From: Lactococcus protaetiae
Lineage (GTDB): Bacteria > Bacillota > Bacilli > Lactobacillales > Streptococcaceae
Direction of reading: 5' to 3'
Length of the DNA stretch: 64,000 bases
Assembly: GCF_006965445.1 (NCBI RefSeq)
Contig: NZ_CP041356.1
Coordinates: forward strand, 992,001-1,056,000
The notes under the pieces were generated by a model. The model did no database searches and had not been told where the DNA came from. It saw only the letters and a list, made by a program, of their open reading frames with translations. Below are positions 1 through 8,020 of the stretch, one piece after another; within the stretch, counting starts at the first letter, position 1; each line of letters begins with the position of its first letter. The position numbers and the translations under genes are program-made.

Positions 1-1
1 A

Positions 2-349
2 AAAAGATCAGCGCTTCAACTTGAAGAGATGAAATCAGCAATTATTCAAAAGGATATTGAAAAAATTGGTCTCATTGCTCAAGACAATGCGTTAGGAATG
101 CACGAACAAAATCGGTTATGCAAAATACCCTTTGACTATTTTACTAATCAAACAAGACGAATTATTGATTTTACCAATCACTGTTACAACAGCGGTTTGT
201 TCGCATTTGTCACTATTGATGCAGGGCCAAATGTAAAAATTATAACAGATAGAGCAACTGAGCAGGAACTCTTGGCTCAATTTCGTGCTGAATTTCCAGA
301 AATGACTTTTGATGTAGCTCACGCTGGAGGCGGCTATGAATATCTCTAA
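2..349 (+). CDS. mvaD: Diphosphomevalonate decarboxylase, C-terminal part
   Basis: This is the 3' end of a gene that begins before the window; the frame is open from base 2. The enzyme performs the ATP-dependent decarboxylation of mevalonate diphosphate to isopentenyl diphosphate in the cytoplasm. The motif TIDAGPNVKII, followed by the AHAGGGYEYL-type end, is typical of the C-terminal GHMP-kinase fold of MvaD. The stop lies 14 bases inside the next gene, mvaK2, so translation is probably coupled. The mvaD-mvaK2-fni order is the usual mevalonate cluster of Gram-positive cocci. The N-terminal ATP-binding half is outside the window, so only the family assignment is certain. Confidence 0.92.
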   Translation, partial: KRSALQLEEMKSAIIQKDIEKIGLIAQDNALGMHEQNRLCKIPFDYFTNQTRRIIDFTNHCYNSGLFAFVTIDAGPNVKIITDRATEQELLAQFRAEFPEMTFDVAHAGGGYEYL

Positions 350-1304
350 TAAAGCTGTTACGGTAAGAGTGCCAGGTAAGCTGTTCTTTGCGGGAGAGTA
401 TGCTGTGACGCGTCCTAATGGGCTTGCGCTTGTCACAACAATCGAAACAGATTTTGTTGTGACGATTTCCAAAAGTGAAGGAAAATCGCGTTTACACACT
501 AATGTCAACCTTCCTGACTTTGAATTTATGCTCGCTCATATAAGCTTTGACAAAGAAAATATGTGGAATTTTGCACTGACAACTCTTTTGAAAACGCTGT
601 CAGCACAAATAAGAAATCTGTCAGTACTGACAGAAGAAATTTGTGTGGAAATACAAAGTGAAATGGGCTTTGGGGTGCAAAAAAAAGGCTATGGTTCAAG
701 TGCCTCCGTTGTTTGTGGTATGGTCAATGCAGTAAACGAATATTTTGGTTTGGAGCTTACTCTGGAGGAACGTTTTGAAATCGCAGCAACCACGCACTTT
801 GAGGTTCAAGGCAGCGGTTCAATGGGTGATATTGCAGCAATTATGTATGGTGGGAGTGTTTTTTACCAAAATCATCATCGAGTTATTCCAGTAGAAATTC
901 CATGGAAAACTTATGTTCTTCAAACAGGAAAATCAGCGAAAACGAGTGAAAAGCTAAAAATTGATTTATCAGAAGATTTTTTTGTCGCATCAGATGAATT
1001 AGTCATTGAGATTGCCACAGCAATTGATATCAACGATTTTGAGTTATTTAAAGAAAAATTACTCGAAAATCAGTTGCTTTTATTAAAAAATATTCCAGAT
1101 GGCTACATGACTTATAAATTGTCAGTAGGTTTAAATTTGGTAAATAGTCATCCTGAATTAGCTGGCAAGATTTCAGGAGCAGGATTTGGTGAGAATATTA
1201 TTATCTTTGCAAAAAGTGATGAAAACATTGATGAACTGCGGGAAAGATTAAAGAATTATGAAATCGAATTGATAGAATCAAAGATTTCAATGAGAAATAA
1301 ATAA
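336..1304 (+). CDS. mvaK2: Phosphomevalonate kinase
   Basis: Phosphorylates phosphomevalonate to diphosphomevalonate in the mevalonate route to isoprenoids. It is a GHMP kinase of 322 residues, close to the family's usual length. The N-terminus has GKLFFAGEYAV (residues 14-24), the ATP-binding loop GYGSSASVV lies at about 118-126, GSGSMGDIA follows, and GKISGAGFGE is the C-terminal glycine motif. The ATG overlaps the end of mvaD and the stop overlaps the fni start, so the three genes form one translationally coupled unit. Residues 95-100 read LSVLTE and are encoded by a copy of the window-wide palindrome CTGTCAGTACTGACAG, apparently inserted in a tolerant loop. Confidence 0.92.
   Translation: MNISNKAVTVRVPGKLFFAGEYAVTRPNGLALVTTIETDFVVTISKSEGKSRLHTNVNLPDFEFMLAHISFDKENMWNFALTTLLKTLSAQIRNLSVLTEEICVEIQSEMGFGVQKKGYGSSASVVCGMVNAVNEYFGLELTLEERFEIAATTHFEVQGSGSMGDIAAIMYGGSVFYQNHHRVIPVEIPWKTYVLQTGKSAKTSEKLKIDLSEDFFVASDELVIEIATAIDINDFELFKEKLLENQLLLLKNIPDGYMTYKLSVGLNLVNSHPELAGKISGAGFGENIIIFAKSDENIDELRERLKNYEIELIESKISMRNK
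618..633. repeat. Dispersed 16-bp palindrome inside mvaK2
   Basis: A perfect copy of CTGTCAGTACTGACAG lies within the mvaK2 reading frame and is read as LSVLT. A half copy (CTGTCAG) lies about 20 bases upstream. See the finding on this palindrome family. Confidence 0.9.
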
Positions 1305-2347
1305 TGAAAAACGAAAAAGACATTCACCAACATCGTAAAGATGAACATCTTTCATTGGCCATTAAATATTGGAAAGAGGGAAGAAATCAGACTTCTGGTC
1401 TGGCTTTTTCTGATTTGCGCCTGATTCCCAATACACTTCCAGAACTTGCAATAGACGATATTGACTTGACGACAGAACTTTTTGGTGCAAAATTCGACTT
1501 TCCGTTTTATATTGAAGCCGTGACAGGCGGTACTGAGCGATGCGATAAGATTAATCAACAGTTTGCGCAAGTGGCTAAAAATCAAAATCTTGCAATGGCA
1601 GTTGGCTCTCAGTCTATCGCGCTAAAATTTCCAGAGCTTGCCAGCGGATTCAAAAAAGTTCGTGAAATTAATCCAAATGGTTTCTTATTTGCTAATCTTG
1701 GTGCGGGACATTCACTGGAAAATGCTAAACGAGCAGTTGATATGATTTCGGCCGATGCATTAGAAATTCATGTGAATACAGCACAAGAACTACCAATGGA
1801 TGAAGGGGATAGAAGTTTCTATTGGTTAGAAAATATTAATGAGATTGCTACAAAATTAGAGGTTCCTGTTGTTGTAAAAGAAGTTGGTTTTGGTATTTCT
1901 CAGAAAACATTTAGACAACTTTCTGAAACAGCTATTTCAGCAATTAATGTTGGTGGTAATGGCGGGACAAATTTTGCTTGGATTGAACGTAGGCGCGGGA
2001 AAAATGGGTTTAATATTGACGAATTTGGTTTATCAACAGTAGAAAGCTTGTTTGAGGCAAAGTTTGCTGACAATAAAAAACCGTTGATTGCAACAGGAGG
2101 AATTTCCTGTGCGCAAGATATTCTGAAAAGCTTGATTTTAGGCGCAAAAATGACAAGTTCAGCTGGTTTCATCCTGTCAGTACTGATGGAATCGGGTTCT
2201 GAAGCTGTAGAACAGATGTTGAAAAATTGGAAGCAAGATTTGGAAAAGCTTTGTGTGCTGACAGGTTCGAAATCACTGACAGAGCTTCAAACAGTAGAGT
2301 TACTATTCTCAACGAACACATTGAATTTCATTCAACAACGAAAATAA
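1304..2347 (+). CDS. fni: Type 2 isopentenyl-diphosphate delta-isomerase
   Basis: FMN- and NADPH-dependent interconversion of isopentenyl and dimethylallyl diphosphate, the last step of the pathway encoded by the two preceding genes. At 347 residues it has the family's normal length. Visible motifs include EAVTGGTERCDKIN near residue 70, the VGSQS flavin loop, NLGAG, the metal/substrate motif HVNTAQELPMDEGDR, VVKEVGFG, the phosphate-binding NVGGNGGTNFAWIE and the C-terminal ATGGISCAQDILK and GAKMTSSAG FMN-binding loops. The ATG shares one base with the mvaK2 stop. Near the C-terminus, LSVLMES is encoded by a slightly decayed copy of the dispersed palindrome (2174-2189), and more half-sites lie at about 2254-2282. 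Confidence 0.93.
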   Translation: MKNEKDIHQHRKDEHLSLAIKYWKEGRNQTSGLAFSDLRLIPNTLPELAIDDIDLTTELFGAKFDFPFYIEAVTGGTERCDKINQQFAQVAKNQNLAMAVGSQSIALKFPELASGFKKVREINPNGFLFANLGAGHSLENAKRAVDMISADALEIHVNTAQELPMDEGDRSFYWLENINEIATKLEVPVVVKEVGFGISQKTFRQLSETAISAINVGGNGGTNFAWIERRRGKNGFNIDEFGLSTVESLFEAKFADNKKPLIATGGISCAQDILKSLILGAKMTSSAGFILSVLMESGSEAVEQMLKNWKQDLEKLCVLTGSKSLTELQTVELLFSTNTLNFIQQRK

Positions 2348-2356
2348 GCAAATTAT

Positions 2357-2385
2357 TTGGAAATGGAAGCGAAATCAACTATAAT
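2357..2385 (+). promoter_or_regulatory. Probable sodA promoter
   Basis: TTGGAA at 2357-2362 and TATAAT at 2380-2385 are separated by 17 bases. This gives a 5' leader of about 70 bases before the sodA ribosome binding site. Confidence 0.65.
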
Positions 2386-2465
2386 GTGAATAGAATTAAA
2401 ATAAAATGAAGAGCTGAAATTCACAATAGAGTGAACAGTTCCCCATATTTTAAAGGAGAATGACC

Positions 2466-3074
2466 ATGGCATTTACATTACCTGAACTTCCATACGCACA
2501 CAATGCGCTTGAACCTTTCTTTGACGAAGAAACAATGCGTCTCCATCATGGAAAACACCATCAAACTTATGTGAATAATCTTAATGCAGCGATTGAAAAG
2601 CATAATGAACTTGATGACAAAACACTCGAAGAATTGCTTACAAACTTAGACACGATTCCTGAAGACATTCGTGCTGCCGTTCGTAACAATGGTGGTGGTC
2701 ACTTGAATCACTCAATGTTCTGGGAATGGCTCTCACCAAATGGTGGTGGTGTTGCAACAGCAGAAATCGGTGATGCGATTACAGCGAAATTTGGTTCATT
2801 TGAAGAATTCAAACTTCAATTTAAGGCAGCTGCAACTGGACGTTTCGGTTCTGGTTGGGCATGGCTTGTTGTTAAAGATGGTGAACTTGCGATTACATCG
2901 ACTGCAAACCAAGATAATCCAATTTCAGAAGGTGCAAAACCAATTCTTGGTCTCGATGTTTGGGAGCATGCATACTATCTCAAATATCACAATGTTCGTC
3001 CTGACTACATTGAAGCATTCTTCAACCTTATCAATTGGGATAAAGTGAATGAGCTTTATGCAGCAACTAAATAA
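2466..3074 (+). CDS. sodA: Superoxide dismutase, Mn/Fe type
   Basis: Dismutates superoxide to oxygen and hydrogen peroxide in the cytoplasm. The start is placed at 2466 ([10 protein letters not shown]) because AAAGGAG at 2452-2458 is correctly spaced for it and almost touches the alternative ATG at 2460. The product is 202 residues, the normal size. Metal ligands are visible: His27 in [10 protein letters not shown], His82 in NHSMFW, and the Asp and His of [12 protein letters not shown] near residues 164-168. The [19 protein letters not shown] segment is typical of Mn enzymes. The gene is monocistronic, with its own promoter and terminator. Confidence 0.96.
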   Translation: MAFTLPELPYAHNALEPFFDEETMRLHHGKHHQTYVNNLNAAIEKHNELDDKTLEELLTNLDTIPEDIRAAVRNNGGGHLNHSMFWEWLSPNGGGVATAEIGDAITAKFGSFEEFKLQFKAAATGRFGSGWAWLVVKDGELAITSTANQDNPISEGAKPILGLDVWEHAYYLKYHNVRPDYIEAFFNLINWDKVNELYAATK

Positions 3075-3080
3075 AGATAA

Positions 3081-3114
3081 AAAATACTGATAGGATTTCT
3101 GTCAGTATTTTTTT
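3081..3114 (+). terminator. sodA terminator
   Basis: The stem AAAATACTGATAG pairs with CTGTCAGTATTTT and is followed by a T run. The stem is built from half-sites of the dispersed CTGTCAG/CTGACAG family. Confidence 0.85.
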
Positions 3115-3129
3115 GTTCTGTATCCTAAT

Positions 3130-3279
3130 ATGTTTTTTAAAGAAATAGAGGGAGTCAGCTATCTCACAGGTGGGTACAATGCGAGCGAGCTTGGTTACAT
3201 GACGCACTATCTCTGCTCTTATGGTCAGCACTTAGTTATCGAATTTCCCGAAAATCTAAAGGTAAGTTATCTGGAGTAA
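3130..3279 (+). pseudogene. Possible remnant of a WYL-domain regulator (C-terminal fragment)
   Basis: A 49-codon frame with ATG at 3130 reads GVSYLTGGYNASELGYMTHY and then a segment ending in IEFPENLK. The last part resembles the C-terminus of WYL-domain transcription regulators, in which a short beta strand is followed by a PExL-type helix. No ribosome binding site precedes it and the DNA-binding part is absent, so I read it as a decayed fragment between sodA and the helicase gene. A real small protein cannot be excluded. Confidence 0.35.
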
Positions 3280-3404
3280 CTCCGAAAAATGCAGACATTG
3301 CAACAATAAAAACAAGTATCTTAAAAGTTTATTTTCTGTTATAATAGGTTGAAGTCCCTTCCATGGATAAAATAAGGTGTAAAGCCGATAAATGAAAGAA
3401 AAAA

Positions 3405-4745
3405 ATGAATTTTACAGACTTTAATTTTAAAAAAGAAATCAATCAAACATTGGAAAATATTAATTTTCAAAAACCAACAGAAGTACAGGAAAAATTAATT
3501 CCGATTGTGCTTTCTGGACGTGATCTTGTAGGTGAATCAAAGACAGGTTCAGGAAAAACGCATACTTTCTTGCTTCCAATTTTTCAAAATTTAGACATGA
3601 CATTAAACGAAGTTCAGGCAGTTATTACAGCACCATCAAGAGAACTTTCGACTCAAATTTATAAAGCTGCTCAGGAATTTGTAAAAATCAATCCATCAAT
3701 TCGAGTATCAAACTTTGTGGGTGGAACAGATAAAGCTAGACAAATCAAGAAATTAGAAAACGGTCAACCACATATTGTTATTGGTACACCTGGACGAATT
3801 CATGACCTCATCAAGTCTGGAGCTTTGATTGTTTATACCGCAAATACGTTTGTCGTAGATGAAGCAGATATGACACTCGATATGGGATTTTTATCAGATG
3901 TTGATAATATTGCATCAGCTTTTGGCAAGAAGGTTCAAATGTTGATTTTCTCAGCAACAATCCCTCAAAAATTACAACCTTTTCTCAAAAAATATTTGCA
4001 CAACCCAGTGATGCAAACGATTGCTAATAAAACAGTGATCTCAGATACTATTGAAAACTGGCTTGTTTCAACAAAAGGAGCCTCTCACAATCAACTTTTG
4101 TTACAAATTTCCCAAGCGATTAATCCTTATATGGCAATGATTTTTGCCAATACCAAAGGTCGGGTTGATGATATCCATCATTTCCTTGTAAGCAATGGAA
4201 TTAAGGCGGCAAAAATTCATGGTGATATTCCTCCACGGGAACGCAAACGTATCATGAACAGTATCAAAAATCTTGATTATCAATATGTTGTTGCAACTGA
4301 TATTGCTGCGCGTGGTATTGATATTGAAGGAGTCAGTCATATCATCAATGATGAGATTCCAAAAGATCTTACTTTCTTCGTGCACCGTGTTGGTCGTTCA
4401 GGACGTAATGGATTGACAGGAACAGCGATTACTCTATACAGTCCATCTGATGATTCAGCGATTCGCGAAATAGAAAAAATGGGTGTCACTTTCCAACCTA
4501 AAGCTGTAAAAAACGGTGAAATTGTTGACAGTTATGACCGTGACCGCCGTGAAAAGCGTGAGAAAAAACGGGACGAAATCTCATTGGCTACCAGAGGGGC
4601 ATTAGCCAAAGGTAAAAAGAAAGTTAAGCCAGGCTATAAAAGAGCTATCAAATGGCAAATCGAAGAAGAAAATAAGAAAAAACGCCGTGCAGAACGTAAT
4701 AAAAATGCACGCAAACAACGTGAAAGTCGTAAACAAAGTTTTTAA
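3405..4745 (+). CDS. cshB: DEAD-box RNA helicase, CshB-like
   Basis: ATP-dependent RNA helicase expected to act in ribosome assembly, RNA decay or cold adaptation. Of 446 residues, the first 360 or so form the two RecA domains. Visible motifs are the Q motif (FQKPTEVQEKLIP), Walker A (ESKTGSGKTHTF), PSRELSTQ, the DEAD box as VDEADMTLDMGF, SAT (FSATIPQ), and HRVGRSGRNG. The C-terminal tail of about 70 residues is strongly basic (many KKR and RER stretches) and probably binds RNA. TATAAT at 3340-3345 is a likely -10 box. The ribosome binding site is weak (GAAAG). The domain layout favours CshB over CshA; the exact paralogue name is inferred. Confidence 0.88.
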   Translation: MNFTDFNFKKEINQTLENINFQKPTEVQEKLIPIVLSGRDLVGESKTGSGKTHTFLLPIFQNLDMTLNEVQAVITAPSRELSTQIYKAAQEFVKINPSIRVSNFVGGTDKARQIKKLENGQPHIVIGTPGRIHDLIKSGALIVYTANTFVVDEADMTLDMGFLSDVDNIASAFGKKVQMLIFSATIPQKLQPFLKKYLHNPVMQTIANKTVISDTIENWLVSTKGASHNQLLLQISQAINPYMAMIFANTKGRVDDIHHFLVSNGIKAAKIHGDIPPRERKRIMNSIKNLDYQYVVATDIAARGIDIEGVSHIINDEIPKDLTFFVHRVGRSGRNGLTGTAITLYSPSDDSAIREIEKMGVTFQPKAVKNGEIVDSYDRDRREKREKKRDEISLATRGALAKGKKKVKPGYKRAIKWQIEEENKKKRRAERNKNARKQRESRKQSF

Positions 4746-4960
4746 CCTAGTAAATGCATGTTATCTCCGCCCTTTAGGCTACGCTGTCCTCTATTCGTGT
4801 GCAAGCATAGCTTGCAACGGTAGAGACAAAGCAATCAGACAAACTGGCAATCTCTGATTTCGTTCTACTGCCTTAGAGTCTTAGTTAGGGACAGAGTGAC
4901 CTTATATTTTGTTAACATTGGTTGGAGAAAGCATCTCCCACCAATGAAGGAATCACTTCA
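4745..4960 (-). repeat. Mosaic intergenic repeat, subfamily 1 (reverse orientation)
   Basis: Starts at the helicase stop codon with a GTTATCTCCGCCCTTTAGGC-like module and ends with the conserved terminal hairpin (GGTTGGAGAAAG to CTCCCACC, then AATGAAGGAATCACTTCAA). The end abuts the start of the next gene. It has no convincing coding content. Confidence 0.75.
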
Positions 4961-4964
4961 ATTT

Positions 4965-5561
4965 ATGATGAAAAAAATATTAAAAATTTTCTTTGCCATC
5001 ATTAGTCTAGGAATTATCTATGCCGTAATTTGTCTAGGATTGGTGCTGACAAAAATCAATACTCGTCCGTCAGTGCTGACAGGCTATCAGACTATTCTAA
5101 TCTTAGGAAGTAAAATTGATGGAAACAATTTACAACATTCTAAACCGGCTCAGATGACTAGAAATCGATTAGATGCAGGGATAAAGTTAGCAAAACTTAA
5201 TCCGGAAGCTAAAATCATTGTTACAGGTTATAAAGCTTCAAATGAAAATGTTAATGAGTCTGCTGGTATGGCAAAGTATTTAGAGGATAATTCTGTCAGT
5301 GCTGACAGAGTCATAAAAGAGCCAAAAGCACGTAATACCTATGAAAATTTACGCTATTCAAGTCATTATTTTAAAGGTAAAGTTATCTTAGTGACTAGCG
5401 ATTTTCATTTAGAACGAAGTTTAGTTTTAGCTGAAAAACAACATTTGATTCACATTTCAGGATTTGCGGCAAAAACGACCTTAAAAAATAAGTTGGAGAT
5501 TATGAGTGCTTATTTTCATGAAACGTTAGGACTAGGACGAGCTTTGATTTTTGGTCATTAA
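4965..5561 (+). CDS. DUF218 (SanA/YdcF/ElyC-like) membrane-anchored protein
   Basis: The product is about 198 residues. An N-terminal membrane segment (IFFAIISLGIIYAVICLGLV) is followed by a DUF218 domain with ILILGSKI, QMTRNRLDAG, IIVTGYKASNE, NTYENLRYSS and LVTSDFHLERS. Members of the family influence envelope integrity in other bacteria, but their reaction is unknown. The start is placed at the MMKKILK methionines (4965/4968); an earlier in-frame ATG would translate the end of the repeat element. No strong ribosome binding site is seen. Two palindrome copies are translated in different frames: PSVLTG (5068-5082) and NSVSADR (5293-5308). Confidence 0.75.
   Translation: MMKKILKIFFAIISLGIIYAVICLGLVLTKINTRPSVLTGYQTILILGSKIDGNNLQHSKPAQMTRNRLDAGIKLAKLNPEAKIIVTGYKASNENVNESAGMAKYLEDNSVSADRVIKEPKARNTYENLRYSSHYFKGKVILVTSDFHLERSLVLAEKQHLIHISGFAAKTTLKNKLEIMSAYFHETLGLGRALIFGH
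5068..5082. repeat. Dispersed palindrome copy in the DUF218 gene
   Basis: CGTCAGTGCTGACAG, a 15-base near-perfect copy, is read in frame as SVLT. Confidence 0.8.
5293..5308. repeat. Second dispersed palindrome copy in the DUF218 gene
   Basis: CTGTCAGTGCTGACAG is a perfect palindrome apart from its GTGC centre. It is read in another frame as SVSADR. Confidence 0.85.
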
Positions 5562-5623
5562 CATGAGTTAGCTTACTTAATAAGTATTATTTAATTTCAT
5601 ATATTCTACACGAGAGGAAAAAT

Positions 5624-6373
5624 ATGTTTCAGCCTGAACAAATAAGTAAATTAAACGATCTCGAAACACTTGTATTTGATTTTATTATTAAATCACCTGA
5701 GCAGGTACAGCAGATGACTATTCGAGATTTAGCAAGTCATGTTCATGTTTCAACTTCTACAATTGTTCGTCTTTGTACCAAGCTTGGCTTTGAAGGTTGG
5801 GCAGATTTAAAATTTTATCTAAAAAATCAGACACGTGAAAAAACACCAGAGGAACAGCATTACGATAATATGCTTGAGTTCAATATGTTTCTCAGGAGAA
5901 TGAATACAGATGCTTACCAATCTCGATTAAATAAGGCCGCACAAATGATCTCAGAAGCGGATTATACTGTATTTTTAGGATTAGGCACGTCAGGCTCTTT
6001 GAGCGATTATGCAACAAAATATTTTGTTAATACAGGACTTCGTAGTTTTGTGATAACAGACCCATTTCAAGCGATTCAAGTAAAAGGGATTGGAAACATT
6101 GTAGCGGTTATTTTGTCTGTATCTGGTGAAACAGAGCAAGTAGTTAACAAAGAGCTCGAATTTAAAGCGAGCGGAGCAAAAATTATTTCAATCACAAATC
6201 ATGAAGATTGTACGGTCGCTAAATTAGCAGACCATCAACTTTCATATCATTTGATTAATGAATGGTCGAAACAATATCCTTTAGGCAATCTAACAACTCA
6301 ACTTCCTGTATTAGCGATATTAGAGATTCTTGCTCATAAATCAATTGACTACCTTGTTAATAAAGAAAAATAA
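5624..6373 (+). CDS. RpiR/MurR-family regulator (first copy)
   Basis: A 249-residue transcription regulator with an N-terminal helix-turn-helix (LASHVHVSTSTIVRLCTKLG, about residues 32-52) and a C-terminal SIS sugar-phosphate-binding domain (VFLGLGTSGSLSDYATKYF, then SVSGETEQVV). RpiR proteins sense phosphosugars and control sugar operons. It has a good ribosome binding site (GAGAGGAAAA). It lies just upstream of the beta-glucoside PTS genes ptcB-ptcA and is followed by a terminator, so it probably controls them from its own transcript. A second RpiR gene lies at 8021. Confidence 0.9.
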   Translation: MFQPEQISKLNDLETLVFDFIIKSPEQVQQMTIRDLASHVHVSTSTIVRLCTKLGFEGWADLKFYLKNQTREKTPEEQHYDNMLEFNMFLRRMNTDAYQSRLNKAAQMISEADYTVFLGLGTSGSLSDYATKYFVNTGLRSFVITDPFQAIQVKGIGNIVAVILSVSGETEQVVNKELEFKASGAKIISITNHEDCTVAKLADHQLSYHLINEWSKQYPLGNLTTQLPVLAILEILAHKSIDYLVNKEK

Positions 6374-6426
6374 GTGTTTCATTGTAGCAGTAAAATTCTG
6401 TTTCAAAATTAGAAACATATTTTAAG

Positions 6427-6457
6427 AAAATTTCTGCTTTAGGCGGAAATTTTTTTT
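6427..6457 (+). terminator. Terminator after the first rpiR gene
   Basis: AAATTTCTGC, a short TTTA loop and GGCGGAAATTT form a hairpin, followed by a T run. Confidence 0.85.
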
Positions 6458-6554
6458 ACAAAAATGTGAAAAAGCTCAAAAGAATAAGAGTTCTAAAGTA
6501 TCGTATTTTGTTTTTTTATTGGTTGAATTCCTAGTTTAATCAATTAGATAACGC

Positions 6555-6605
6555 TTGCATTTCTAAAATGAAAACGTTATAATAATTTCATGGAAACGTT
6601 AATAT
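6555..6605 (+). promoter_or_regulatory. ptcB promoter with two cre-like boxes
   Basis: TTGCAT (6555-6560) and TATAAT (6579-6584) are 18 bases apart. ATGAAAACGTTATAAT (6568-6583) overlaps the spacer and the -10 box, and ATGGAAACGTTAATAT (6590-6605) lies at or just after the expected start. Each matches the CcpA cre consensus (WTGNAANCGNWWNCAW) with one mismatch. The positions predict repression by CcpA. Confidence 0.7.
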
Positions 6606-6632
6606 GAGACGTTAAGAAAAGGAGAAATAATT

Positions 6633-6959
6633 ATGGCAGAAAAAGTTATCGCACTCGCATGTGCCGCTGGTATGTCTACTTCATTGTTGGTTTCTAAAAT
6701 GCAAAAAGCAGCAGCAGAGGGAGGAAAAGATTACGAAATCTTCGCTAAATCAACTGCAGATATTGACAATATGCTCGCTGGAACAGGTTCACCAAAACCA
6801 GATGTATTGTTGTTAGGACCACAAGTTGCATTCATGAAGGGTGAAGTTGCCAAAAAGGCAGAAGCCGCAGGTGTTCCTATGGAAGTTATCAAAATGCAAG
6901 ACTACGGTATGATGCGTGGAGATAAGGTTCTTGCAGCAGCAGAAGCAATTATGAAATAG
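6633..6959 (+). CDS. ptcB: PTS beta-glucoside/cellobiose EIIB component
   Basis: Cytoplasmic phosphocarrier of a lactose/chitobiose-family PTS. It takes phosphate from EIIA (PtcA) and passes it to the sugar carried by EIIC. At 108 residues it has the normal size, with the phosphorylatable cysteine at Cys10 in IALACAAGMSTSLL and the conserved PDVLLLGPQV segment. It has a strong ribosome binding site (AAAGGAG). The two-gene ptcB-ptcA unit, separated from ptcC by a regulator, matches the L. lactis arrangement, where PtcBA serve cellobiose and also glucose and galactose transport. Use by other EIIC proteins is therefore likely but inferred. Confidence 0.92.
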   Translation: MAEKVIALACAAGMSTSLLVSKMQKAAAEGGKDYEIFAKSTADIDNMLAGTGSPKPDVLLLGPQVAFMKGEVAKKAEAAGVPMEVIKMQDYGMMRGDKVLAAAEAIMK

Positions 6960-6982
6960 GATTCAATTTAACAGTTAAAAGT

Positions 6983-7003
6983 GGGGAGCGTTAAGCTCCT
7001 TTG
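6983..7003 (+). terminator. Hairpin between ptcB and ptcA
   Basis: GGGGAGC, loop GTTAA, GCTCC, then TTT: a weak terminator or processing/stabilising stem in the 240-base gap between ptcB and ptcA. Confidence 0.5.
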
Positions 7004-7199
7004 CTATATCTTGGGTTTTGTAATTTGTTTTGACTTTTGAAACAAAAAAACAAGCGATATACAATCAAAAATAAGCGATTTATTGCAAATACTCTGTGAT
7101 AAATTGACTAAAATGTAGCGAACAATAAAGTTTTGAGCGTCTGAAGTTATGGAGAACCTGATACCAAAATAAGCGCTCTCACATTTTAAAGGAGAAATT

Positions 7200-7550
7200 A
7201 TGAGTGATAAATACGAAAATCCAACCAGTGATGAATACATGGGAGTAGTAATGGGAATCATCATGAGTGGTGGTAATGCCAAAGGGTTGGCTTTTCAAGC
7301 GATTCAACAAGCTAAAGATGGTGATTTTGAAGCAGCTGAAAATTCATTGAACGATGCAGGAGAACAACTTCGTGAAGCACATGATGTTCAGACAGACCTT
7401 TTGACGCGTCTAGCTCAAGGGGAAAAGATTGGTTGGAATCTTTATATGGTTCACGCTCAGGACCACTTGATGAATGCGATTACTTTTAAAGACCTTGCGG
7501 TTGAAGTTGTTAATCAAGAAAAACGCATCCAAGCCTTGGAAAATAAATAA
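7200..7550 (+). CDS. ptcA: PTS lactose/cellobiose-type EIIA component
   Basis: Trimeric all-helical EIIA that takes phosphate from HPr and donates it to PtcB. At 116 residues it fits the family. The first histidine of VHAQDHLM (His85) is the expected phosphorylation site and the Asp of the same motif is the usual trimer metal ligand. It has a good ribosome binding site (AAAGGAG). The gap upstream contains AATAAGCGCTCTCA (about 7166-7179), a weak cre-like sequence, so ptcA may have its own promoter. A terminator follows directly. Confidence 0.92.
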   Translation: MSDKYENPTSDEYMGVVMGIIMSGGNAKGLAFQAIQQAKDGDFEAAENSLNDAGEQLREAHDVQTDLLTRLAQGEKIGWNLYMVHAQDHLMNAITFKDLAVEVVNQEKRIQALENK

Positions 7551-7555
7551 TTTTT

Positions 7556-7583
7556 AAAAGTTGCGTCTAACGCAGCTTTTTTA
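7556..7583 (+). terminator. ptcA terminator
   Basis: AAAAGTTGCG, loop TCTAA, CGCAGCTTTTTT. Confidence 0.85.
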
Positions 7584-7920
7584 TACTAGCTCCACTTTAA
7601 AATACAGCAGGATATTATATTACGACTATTCATACACAGTGACTATCCGTTCTATCTCCCTTTTGCACTGCTTCCGAGTTCACTAAGCCATTAGGAGAAA
7701 CAATTAGCATATCCATTGCTGCTTTAGCATCCTATAAAGCCCGGAAGTTCAAATCGCAATTCAGCAAAGCTGGCAAGACGAAATGGTAAGAGCAAAAGGC
7801 AAAGCATTAAGGCGAAAGTGTTTGATACAGGAGTTGGAGTCGCAACCTGTTGGATAACAAGATAAGAAATGTCTCATTCACAGTCATAGAGTGAAGGAGA
7901 AGTGTCATCCAATTATAGTT
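7583..7920 (+). repeat. Mosaic intergenic repeat, subfamily 3
   Basis: Starts with TTATACTAGCTCCACTTT, the conserved end shared with copies near 12264, 15735 (reverse), 34079 and 34262. The interior contains TATCCGTTCTATCTCC, AAGTTCAAATCGCAATTC and GAGCAAAAGGCAAAGC modules also seen in subfamilies 1 and 2. It fills most of the gap between ptcA and the second rpiR gene and has no coding content. Confidence 0.65.
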
Positions 7921-8020
7921 TGTGAGACGAGTTGTTAGTGTGAAAAAATTTTTATCTTATCTTATCTTATTTTTAAATAGTTTATAGTAAATCTTATCCA
8001 AATCACAAAAGGAGGAAAAT

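Noticed and set aside
2460-2462. ATG at 2460 as the sodA start
   Set aside because: It is one base from the ribosome binding site; 2466 has normal spacing and matches the family N-terminus.
7952-7973. TCTTA tandem repeat before the second rpiR gene as a phase-variation tract
   Set aside because: Only about three units, outside any reading frame, with no sign of copy-number effect.
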